From Bacillota bacterium (GTDB taxonomy: Bacteria; Bacillota; Clostridia; Christensenellales; Aristaeellaceae), in assembly GCA_023425025.1 (NCBI GenBank), contig JAFADG010000044.1, positions 186,001-250,000 of the forward strand: 64,000 nt of DNA, given 5' to 3'. Positions 23,803 to 30,773 of this stretch are shown here, in pieces; position 1 is the first letter of the stretch; every line of letters starts with the position of its first letter. Made by a program: the position numbers and the translations under genes. The notes below the pieces were generated by a model. The model was given only the letters and a program-made list of their open reading frames with translations. It searched no databases and was not told the origin of the DNA.

Positions 23803-24813
23803 ATGCAGGCAAGGCACACAAACCCCGTCCACCGCTTCTTCGCCATACGCGGCATGGCGTCGGCGATGATCGCCTTCGTGGCACTGATTGTGATTTATAT
23901 CGTATTCGGCCTGCGGGAGCCAAACGTATTCTCCACCGCCAATATACAGAACTTATTGCGCTCCATGAGCAAGTACCTGATTATCGGCATCGGCCAGAGC
24001 TATCTTCTTATTACGGGGAATATCGACCTGTCCCTGGGCTCGGTGGTCGGCATGAGCGCCATGGTATCGGCCACGCTGATGACCCACGGCACCAACCCGC
24101 TTATTGCCGCGCTGATCTCCCTTCTGTGCTGCCTGGTGATCGGCATGCTCAACGGCCTGCTGGTGGGCAAGGCGCAGCTGCCGCCCTTTATTGCCACGCT
24201 GGGCACCATGTTCGTGGCCCGGGGCATCGGCTACATGATCAACGGCAACCGCAACACCGACGCCATCGCCTCCGGCATCGGCAAGGAAGCCGGCGACGCC
24301 TTTCAAAACTTCTTCTATTACGGCAAAACCCTGGGGCTGTACAATACCTTCCTGGTGGCGGTGGCGGTGTTCATCCTCTTCTTTTTCCTGCTGTCCAAGA
24401 CCCGCACCGGCCGGCATATCTACGCCATCGGCTCCAATGTGGACGCGGCCAAGCTTTCCGGCGTCAGCGTGTTTGCTACCACCACCAAGGCGTACATGGT
24501 TTCCGCCTTCTGCGCCTTTGTCGTAGGGCTGATCCTTTGCGCCCAGGCCGGCATGGGCAATATGGAAGCCGGCAATATGTACGAAATGTACGCGGTGGCC
24601 GCGGGCGTCATCGGCGGCATCTCTCCCCTGGGCGGCACGGGCCTGCTGCTTGGCACCTTTGCGGGCTCGGCGGTATGGCAGACGCTGGAAAACGGATTGA
24701 ACATGATCGGCGCGCAGGTGGGCCTGCAGCGCATTGTCATCGGCGTGATCGTTGTCTTTGCGGTATTGCTGGACGTGGTGGTAAGACGTGGCACCCGCAA
24801 GCGCTCCAAGTGA
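23803..24813 (+). CDS. Sugar-type ABC importer permease (RbsC family)
   Basis: 336 residues, membrane protein with about 8-10 hydrophobic segments, starting with MASAMIAFVALIVIYIVFGL. The conserved ITGNIDLSLGSVVGMSA loop, the LLVGKAQLPPFIATLGTM segment and the late GGISPLGGTGLLLGTFAGS motif define the RbsC/branched monosaccharide permease family. It pairs with the ATPase upstream; one permease gene implies a homodimer. GAGGAGGAAGCATAA precedes the ATG. Typical length. Confidence 0.94.
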   Translation: MQARHTNPVHRFFAIRGMASAMIAFVALIVIYIVFGLREPNVFSTANIQNLLRSMSKYLIIGIGQSYLLITGNIDLSLGSVVGMSAMVSATLMTHGTNPLIAALISLLCCLVIGMLNGLLVGKAQLPPFIATLGTMFVARGIGYMINGNRNTDAIASGIGKEAGDAFQNFFYYGKTLGLYNTFLVAVAVFILFFFLLSKTRTGRHIYAIGSNVDAAKLSGVSVFATTTKAYMVSAFCAFVVGLILCAQAGMGNMEAGNMYEMYAVAAGVIGGISPLGGTGLLLGTFAGSAVWQTLENGLNMIGAQVGLQRIVIGVIVVFAVLLDVVVRRGTRKRSK

Positions 24814-24869
24814 ATTTGTAGGCGGCTGCAAGGCCGCTTATAGAGAAAATAAATTGGGAGGTAACATCA

Positions 24870-25796
24870 ATGAAAAAGACCCTTGCTATCGTATGTGCCC
24901 TGATCCTGTGCCTGGGCGTGTTCGCGGCTTCCGCCGAGACCGCCGTCAAGGCCTCCCAGCCCTGGAAGATCGCCCTGATCACCATGGATTCCATCGACCA
25001 GCACTGGGTAAAATTGAACGAAGGCGCCCAGGCAAAAGCAACGGAGCTTGGCGTGGAAGTGACCTTCATGTCTCCCAACACCAAGGATGACGCCCAGCAG
25101 ATTGAGTGCGTGAACAACGCCGTCGCCGGCGGCTACAAGGCCATCCTGGTCGCAGCAAACGGCCCCGACGCCATCTCCTCCGCCCTGAAGGAAGCGCAGG
25201 AGGCCGGCGTGAAGATCATCTATGTTGACTCCCCCGCCGTCGTGCCCGCCGAAGCCACCTTCTCCACCGACAACCAGGCCGCCGGCAAGACCGCCGGTGA
25301 CGAGCTGCTGGCCGCCCTGACCGCTGCCGGCATCACCGAAGGCTCCATCGGCATCGTGAACGTCAACGCCGCCACCGACTCTACCGTCAAGCGCGAAGCC
25401 GGCTTCCGCTCCGCCTTTGAAGAGAGCAAGTTCACCCTGCTGGAAACCCAATACGGCGAAGGCGATGCCGCCAAGAGCCAAACGATCGCTGAAAACTACA
25501 TCACCCAGGGCGTCGTTGGCATCTTCGGCTGCAACGAAGGCTCCACCACCGGCACCGGCAACGCCATCAAGGCTTCCGGCAAGGCCGTCATCGGCGTGGG
25601 CTTTGACAAGTCCGACGCGATCCTGGGCCTGATCCAGGATGGCTACCTGCTGGCCACCATGGCGCAGAACCCCGATGTGATGGGCGCTATGGGCGTGGAA
25701 GCGGCCGTGAAGGCCCTCGAAGGCGAAGCCCTCGAAGGCGAAGCCCTCGGCGGCGCGGTCACCGATACCGGCGTCAGCGTTTTGAAGAAGCAGTAA
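24870..25796 (+). CDS. Periplasmic-type sugar-binding protein (RbsB family), no lipobox
   Basis: 308 residues. Type I binding-protein fold: WKIALITMDSIDQHWVKLNE, QIECVNNAVAGGYKAILVA, STDNQAAGKTAGDELLAAL, GIFGCNEGSTTGTGNAI and GVGFDKSDAILGLIQDGYL. The ligand is not predictable; relatives bind ribose, galactose, xylose or inositol. The signal peptide (KKTLAIVCALILCLGVFAAS, cleavage near ASA-ET) contains a Cys, but its context LILC lacks the small residue needed for a lipobox, so lipid anchoring is doubtful for a Gram-positive binding protein. Codons are strongly biased to C/G endings, as for an abundant protein. A 15-bp in-frame tandem repeat lies near the 3' end. GGGAGGTAACATCA precedes the ATG. 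Confidence 0.92.
   Translation: MKKTLAIVCALILCLGVFAASAETAVKASQPWKIALITMDSIDQHWVKLNEGAQAKATELGVEVTFMSPNTKDDAQQIECVNNAVAGGYKAILVAANGPDAISSALKEAQEAGVKIIYVDSPAVVPAEATFSTDNQAAGKTAGDELLAALTAAGITEGSIGIVNVNAATDSTVKREAGFRSAFEESKFTLLETQYGEGDAAKSQTIAENYITQGVVGIFGCNEGSTTGTGNAIKASGKAVIGVGFDKSDAILGLIQDGYLLATMAQNPDVMGAMGVEAAVKALEGEALEGEALGGAVTDTGVSVLKKQ
25713..25751 (+). repeat. In-frame 15-bp tandem repeat in the binding-protein gene
   Basis: Two exact copies of GCCCTCGAAGGCGAA and a partial third encode ALEGEALEGEALGG. Where relatives have one KALxGE turn before the last strand, this gene has an extra copy, so it is probably a recent slippage event. Confidence 0.8.
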
Positions 25797-25811
25797 TTCC
25801 TCTTCCCTCCG

Positions 25812-25839
25812 GGCGCCGGTTTAAAAGCCGGCGCCTTTT
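25812..25839 (+). terminator. Terminator of the transporter operon
   Basis: Stem GGCGCCGG / CCGGCGCC with an 8-base A/T loop followed by TTTTC, 15 bp past the binding-protein stop. Confidence 0.85.
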
Positions 25840-25842
25840 CGA

Positions 25843-25871
25843 TTGGCGTGTATTCCCTATTATGCTATACT
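25843..25871 (+). promoter_or_regulatory. SigA promoter of the sensor trio
   Basis: TTGGCG (25843-25848), 17-bp spacer, TATACT (25866-25871) with an extended TGC before the -10; 40 bp from the response-regulator start. It shows that the regulator, kinase and pseudo-ATPase genes are transcribed independently of the transporter. Confidence 0.8.
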
Positions 25872-25911
25872 TATACAATCATGATATGCAACGTAACAGG
25901 GAGGGGACAAA

Positions 25912-27498
25912 ATGCTTCGCGTGCTGATTGCGGATGACGAGGAGCGCATCTGCCAATTGATTCAGGCGCTTGGCGAATGGCAGCGCCTGGGCCTGACAGT
26001 GGCCGGCACCGCCCAGACAGGGCCCGATGCCCTGGAAATGGTGCGCACGCTCACGCCGGACATATTGATCACCGACATCCGCATGCCGGGCATGGACGGG
26101 CTGAAAGTAGTGCAGGCGGCCCACGCGCTTTTACCGGAGCTGGAAGTCATCGTCATCAGCGGCTACGCGCAGTTTGATTACGCGCAAACCGCCATCCGCT
26201 ACGGCGTGGGCGAATACCTGCTAAAGCCCATCAACAAGGACGCCCTGAACCATTCCCTGGAAAAGATGATCGAGCGCTGCCATGCCCGCAGGATGAAGGA
26301 CACGGATATTGCCTCCCTTTTGACGGGCAGGGATGACGACCGCCAGCAGCTGCGCGCAAAGCTTGTGGCCGACCTTATCGCCGGCCGGCTGGAGGCTGAC
26401 AGTACCGAGGCACTTATGCGCGCCTATCATTTTCACGCGGCGGAGAATATGTATCAGCTTCTTCTATTGAAAATGGATTATGACCCGGAGCATTTGCGCG
26501 ATTCCGCCCTGCTGGTTGTCCGTGAGAAGGTGCGCGATATTTTTCAGCCCATTGTATCCGCGGCCTGCGCGGATTTTGTGCTGGAATTTAATGATGCTAC
26601 GCTGTATGGCGTGCTGAATTATCCCGGTGCCAGGCAAGAGCTGCTGCGCTCCCAATTAAGAAGCGGCCTGAACCAGCTTACGGTGGAAAAAGGGCTGTTC
26701 GGCGCCATATCCTTTTCCCTGGCTTTGGGTGTGCCTTGCTTTACGCCGGCGGAGCTCACAGCCTCTCTGCCAAAAGCGCTGAACACTTTGGCCGAGCGGC
26801 TCACAGAGGGTTCGGGCCAGCTGCTGGAAGGCGAGGCCGGCAAATCCGGCCTGCTGGAAATGGATTTTCAAGCCCGCTATACGGCCGCCGCTTCCCACGC
26901 CATCGATGTGATGAGCGTACAGGAGGCGGACGCCACGGCGCGCATTTTGGAGGAAGCGGCTTTGGTGACCGGCGCGCGGGGCTGGGAGCTCTTGACGCTT
27001 GTGCGCATGGCAGGGCTGATGTTCATCACACGGCTGTGTATTGACAATGCCGAAGCAATCCTTTCCGCCTTCAACCGGCGTTGCGCCCTTTGCGCAAGCA
27101 CGGCCGAGCTTTTGCAGTGCCTGCGAAACGTACAGCGCGAACTGATCCAATTAACGGAGCAGCGGCTGCGGGACCGGGATACGCAGCCCATACGCAACGC
27201 CAAGCTGTACATCCGCAAAAACTTTGCCCAGCCCATTACGCTGGAGGAGGTCAGCGCTGCCATCGGCTTCAGCGTCAACTATTTCAGCACGCTTTTCAAA
27301 AAGGAAACCGGCGAAGGGTTTGCCAAGTATCTGACCAGGGTGCGCGTGGACGAAGCCCGCGCCCTGCTCCGGGATACGAGTGAACCGGTGGCGGAAGTCT
27401 GCAAGCGTGTGGGCTACGCGGACCTGAAGCACTTTTCCCATACCTTCAAGGCGGAAACGGGGCTTACACCCGGCGAATACCGCAAACTTTACGGCTGA
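25912..27498 (+). CDS. YesN-type response regulator with AraC DNA-binding domain
   Basis: 528 residues. Residues 1-120 form a receiver domain with Asp8/Asp9 (LIADDEE), phospho-acceptor Asp55 (ITDIRMPG) and Lys in YLLKPI. A middle region of about 280 residues is typical of YesN/AraC hybrid regulators. Residues about 425-528 are an AraC helix-turn-helix pair (YIRKNFAQPITLEEVSAAIG, VAEVCKRVGYADLKHFSHTF). Phosphorylation is expected from the adjacent kinase, and the likely target is the transporter operon 3.6 kb upstream. AGGAGGGGACAAA precedes the ATG. The kinase gene follows after 14 bp. Confidence 0.93.
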   Translation: MLRVLIADDEERICQLIQALGEWQRLGLTVAGTAQTGPDALEMVRTLTPDILITDIRMPGMDGLKVVQAAHALLPELEVIVISGYAQFDYAQTAIRYGVGEYLLKPINKDALNHSLEKMIERCHARRMKDTDIASLLTGRDDDRQQLRAKLVADLIAGRLEADSTEALMRAYHFHAAENMYQLLLLKMDYDPEHLRDSALLVVREKVRDIFQPIVSAACADFVLEFNDATLYGVLNYPGARQELLRSQLRSGLNQLTVEKGLFGAISFSLALGVPCFTPAELTASLPKALNTLAERLTEGSGQLLEGEAGKSGLLEMDFQARYTAAASHAIDVMSVQEADATARILEEAALVTGARGWELLTLVRMAGLMFITRLCIDNAEAILSAFNRRCALCASTAELLQCLRNVQRELIQLTEQRLRDRDTQPIRNAKLYIRKNFAQPITLEEVSAAIGFSVNYFSTLFKKETGEGFAKYLTRVRVDEARALLRDTSEPVAEVCKRVGYADLKHFSHTFKAETGLTPGEYRKLYG

Positions 27499-27512
27499 GG
27501 GGAAGAAACGCC

Positions 27513-28550
27513 ATGAAGCGCAAATGCCGGTACCTGAGCCACTATATTGCGGGCCTGCTCATCGCGCAGGCCGTGATTGTGCTGCTTTTTGCCTTTTGCT
27601 GCGTGCTGGCCGGCCGGCAAGGCGCATGGCAAATGCTCCTGACCGTTACACTTTTTTTGCAGGCCGTGTTGATATCGGTGTTTTATTTGGGGGTCGTCCG
27701 CCCCTACCGGCAGAGTGAACGCATGATCAGCCTCTTTTTGGAGGGCTATTCCTTTTCCAGCCTGGACAACAGCGGCATGAGCCTAAGCCCGGTGAACGAG
27801 CGCCTGATCCATTATGTAAAGGAAGAGCTGAACGCCAGCCGCCTTTTGAAACTGAGCAAGCGGCAGGCACAGTACCGGGCGCTGCAAAACCAGATCAATC
27901 CGCACTTTTTGTACAACACGCTGGAAAGCATCCGCAGCGAGGCGCTGGTGGCTGGCCTTCACAGCGTGGCCGATATGACCGAGGCGCTGGCGGTATTTTT
28001 CCGCTACACCATCAGCAAGGTGGAAAACCTGGTCACGGTGGAGGAAGAGCTGCAAAACTGCCAAACGTATTTCCGCATCCAGCAGTACCGGTTTGGCCCC
28101 CGCCTGAAGCTTTCCATCGAGTGCGCGCCGGAGGACAAGGAAGAAATCTATCGCTGCCGCATTCCCAAATTGACGCTGCAGCCGATTTTGGAAAACAGCA
28201 TCATCCACGGCACGGAATTCAAGATCGGCGCGGGTAAGCTGACCGTGAAGCTGGAGCGCACGGATAAACTGCTGACCATACTTGTGTCCGACGACGGGGT
28301 GGGCATGGATGAGCACACACTGGCCCATCTGAACGAGAAGCTGGATACCAGCGGCCGGGCCATTCAGGAGGAGAAGGAAGACCATACCGGCGGCGTGGCC
28401 ATGGTGAACGTAAACAACCGCATCCACCTGCTCTTTGGCGAGGAATACGGCCTGCATGTGTTTTCCATCCCTATGGCCGGCACCGATGTGCAGATCACCC
28501 TGCCCATCATCACCTCCAACCGGGGGCTTTTGCAAAGCGAGGTGCTTTGA
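27513..28550 (+). CDS. YesM-like histidine kinase with almost no extracellular domain
   Basis: 345 residues. Two membrane segments at about residues 11-33 and 40-62 are separated by only some 7 residues (GRQGAWQ), so no outside sensor domain exists, unlike classical YesM kinases with a large dCache domain and HAMP linker. The cytoplasmic part has the His_kinase motif QNQINPHFLYNTLES (phospho-acceptor His131), an N-box-like QPILENSIIHG and the G-box VSDDGVGMDEHTL, so catalysis should be intact. Intramembrane-sensing kinases with such short loops (BceS type) usually read the state of an ABC transporter; this is my inference here. Start ATG at 27513; the stop overlaps the next start (TGATG). Confidence 0.9.
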   Translation: MKRKCRYLSHYIAGLLIAQAVIVLLFAFCCVLAGRQGAWQMLLTVTLFLQAVLISVFYLGVVRPYRQSERMISLFLEGYSFSSLDNSGMSLSPVNERLIHYVKEELNASRLLKLSKRQAQYRALQNQINPHFLYNTLESIRSEALVAGLHSVADMTEALAVFFRYTISKVENLVTVEEELQNCQTYFRIQQYRFGPRLKLSIECAPEDKEEIYRCRIPKLTLQPILENSIIHGTEFKIGAGKLTVKLERTDKLLTILVSDDGVGMDEHTLAHLNEKLDTSGRAIQEEKEDHTGGVAMVNVNNRIHLLFGEEYGLHVFSIPMAGTDVQITLPIITSNRGLLQSEVL

Positions 28551-30049
28551 TGAAAGAGGAAGTGCTGCGCATGGACCGCATTACCTACAGGGAGCAGGGC
28601 GTGACGCAGCTGAACCACTTTTGCCTTGCCATCGGCGCCGGGGAAATCATGGGCCTGATCCCCATCAACGACACGGGCATGGCAGCGCTGTTGAAGCTCC
28701 TTCGGCAGAACCTGCCCCTCCATTACGGGTATGTATACTACCGCGGCAAGCTGATCAACCACTGGCAGGAATCGGATTTGAATTACAACCGCATCAGCAT
28801 CATTGAAAGCCGCAGCGGCCTGGCCGATGACCTGACTGTGGCGGACAACGTATTTGTGCTGCGCCAGGGCTTTAAAAAGCGCATTATCCGCCGCAAGGTA
28901 TTAAACCGGCAGCTGGAGCCTTTTTTGCGGGAAACCGGCGTGGAATTGTCGGCCGATGCCTGCGCAAGGGACCTTTCCGCTTTCCCCCGCTTTATTTCCG
29001 AACTGGTGAAAGCCGTGGTGGCGGGCTGCCGGCTGATCGTATTGATGGAGCCGGCCAGCGTAATCAGCGATGAGCGGCTGGACAGCCTGCACCGCATCCT
29101 TCGGCATTATGCCACCAAGGGCTTTTCCTTCCTGTATGTCAGCCGGCATTATGAGGAGACGCGACAGATTTGCACCCGGGCCGCCATCATGGTCAACGGA
29201 CAGATCGCCAAGGTGGTTTCCACCGCGGATACCACGCCTGAAACGCTGCAATGCTTTGGTGTGGAGGAATATACGCAAATGGTGCGCGGGCAGGAGCGCG
29301 CAAAGCCCGCCGGCGCGGATGCAGCGCCCGTGCTGGAAATGCGCAATCTGCAATATGGGCAGATCGAATCGCTGAACGTATCCGTCGCCCCAGGCGAATG
29401 CGTGGTCATGCAGGACCTGGACAACCATATTTTGAACGATCTCATCGCGCTTTTCAGCGGTGAAAAAAAGCCGCTGCGCGGCGGCATGTTTGTAAGGGGC
29501 AAGCCTTTTGACCGTTTTGGGTCCCGGGAAATCGCCGTGATAGCGCAGCAGCCCACGCAGACGATGCTCTTTCCGGAGCTTACCTATCTGGACAACCTTT
29601 GCTTTACCATGGACCACCGGCTGAAAAACATATGGCGGCGGCCCGCTTCCAGAAACGGCATGCGAAGGGAACTGCAACCCTTGCTGGGCGATACGGTTTT
29701 TGACAGGCCGGTCGATGCGCTGACCCAGCCGGAAAAATATGATTTGGTATATACGAGAGTGCTTTTGCAGCGGCCCAGGGTGGCCGTTTGCGTGCAGCCC
29801 TTTATGGGCGCCGATGTGGAGCAGCGCATGCGCATCTGGCGGCTGATGGAGCGGCTATTGGAAAAGGGAATCGCGGTGGTGATCCTCGCGGTCAACCTGG
29901 CGGATTCGCTTTCGCTGGCCGACAGGCTGATTCACATACGCGACGGCAGCGTGCAGGCCGTCTACACCCGCGAAGCGTTTGCGACGCTTCCACCGCGGGC
30001 GCCCTGGCATGATTTCTGGGTAAGCGCGCAGAAGGGGAAGGAACAATAA
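28550..30049 (+). CDS. Catalytically dead tandem ABC ATPase (RbsA-like), signalling partner
   Basis: 499 residues, same two-domain plan as the transporter ATPase at 22278-23789, but all catalytic motifs are lost. Domain 1: the Walker A place reads IPINDTGMAALLK where RbsA has GENGAGKSTLMK, so Lys, Ser and Thr are gone; Walker B reads VLMEPAS for IMDEPTS; the switch His is Arg (VSRHYEE for ISHRLEE). Domain 2: QDLDNHILND for GLMGAGRTE, CVQPFMGADV for FDEPTRGIDV, and no LSGGNQQK. The frame is open over 1.5 kb and its start is coupled to the kinase stop (TGATG), so it is not a decaying pseudogene. I infer a non-hydrolysing subunit that docks on the permease and links it to the kinase. Function is untested. 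Confidence 0.8.
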   Translation: MKEEVLRMDRITYREQGVTQLNHFCLAIGAGEIMGLIPINDTGMAALLKLLRQNLPLHYGYVYYRGKLINHWQESDLNYNRISIIESRSGLADDLTVADNVFVLRQGFKKRIIRRKVLNRQLEPFLRETGVELSADACARDLSAFPRFISELVKAVVAGCRLIVLMEPASVISDERLDSLHRILRHYATKGFSFLYVSRHYEETRQICTRAAIMVNGQIAKVVSTADTTPETLQCFGVEEYTQMVRGQERAKPAGADAAPVLEMRNLQYGQIESLNVSVAPGECVVMQDLDNHILNDLIALFSGEKKPLRGGMFVRGKPFDRFGSREIAVIAQQPTQTMLFPELTYLDNLCFTMDHRLKNIWRRPASRNGMRRELQPLLGDTVFDRPVDALTQPEKYDLVYTRVLLQRPRVAVCVQPFMGADVEQRMRIWRLMERLLEKGIAVVILAVNLADSLSLADRLIHIRDGSVQAVYTREAFATLPPRAPWHDFWVSAQKGKEQ

Positions 30050-30050
30050 A

Positions 30051-30091
30051 AATCGCCCATTTGTTGGCTGGATTTGTGCGGGCGGGCGATT
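30051..30091 (+). terminator. Possible terminator after the sensor trio
   Basis: Inverted repeat AATCGCCC / GGGCGATT just behind the pseudo-ATPase stop, with a 25-base centre; no T-run follows, so termination is uncertain. Confidence 0.3.
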
Positions 30092-30191
30092 GATAATCGC
30101 TCGCCTTGCTTCATGAGCACGCACCTAAATGGCATGATTTTCAGAACTGCCTCGGGTCAAGTATTTTTCGGGGTGGTGCTTACCGGGCCGT

Positions 30192-30773
30192 TTACAAATC
30201 CAAAAACCAAATCAGCTGAACCTCCTGCCTGTATTCAGGTTCATTGAAATACGCGTATTCATCTACTGCGCAAAGGAAGGCGCCTTGTTTATGATAAAAC
30301 CTGCATGCCTGAACATTGTTGTTTTGGCATTCGATTTTCATTTGCACAAGTCCCTGGCTTTTTGACCATTTGACTGCCGTATCAAACAAAGCTTGGCCAA
30401 TGCCCTGCCGCTTATAGTCATCCTCCACACGAATATCCCACAAAACAGCAAGATCGTCTCTGCCCGAGAGCATATTTACTTCTTTGGTTCTGGCGGCAAC
30501 CGTTGCGCCGCCAACGGCTTTTTCACGATCAAACGCCATAAATACAGCCCAATTGGTTATATCAAACTGATCCTCATATTCTGAGGCGATCTCAAATATA
30601 CCCATATCTTTTGTATATGGTTCTGTCGCTGTCTCAACAAGGGTAAAGCCGCCCAGCCCGCGATTCAGCTTTTCTATTCGATAATAACTGGAAACATGAA
30701 CAAGCATGGGTATGGCATCATATTGCGGAAAATACGTTCTGTCCACTTTTTTGCAAACAATCATGTCATTCAC
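30192..30773 (-). CDS. GNAT acetyltransferase (streptothricin acetyltransferase-like)
   Basis: 193 residues. The acetyl-CoA binding motif VEDDYKRQGIGQALFDTAVK and the following KIECQNNNVQACRFYHKQG are typical of GNAT enzymes and closest in pattern to streptothricin acetyltransferases, but substrate cannot be assigned. The ATG at 30773 overlaps the ligA stop (ATGA), so it is cotranslated with ligA at the end of the yerC-pcrA-ligA operon. GGCAAGGGTGA serves as ribosome site. The gene looks a little more A/T rich than ligA, perhaps a later addition to the operon. Confidence 0.85.
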   Translation of the reverse strand: MNDMIVCKKVDRTYFPQYDAIPMLVHVSSYYRIEKLNRGLGGFTLVETATEPYTKDMGIFEIASEYEDQFDITNWAVFMAFDREKAVGGATVAARTKEVNMLSGRDDLAVLWDIRVEDDYKRQGIGQALFDTAVKWSKSQGLVQMKIECQNNNVQACRFYHKQGAFLCAVDEYAYFNEPEYRQEVQLIWFLDL

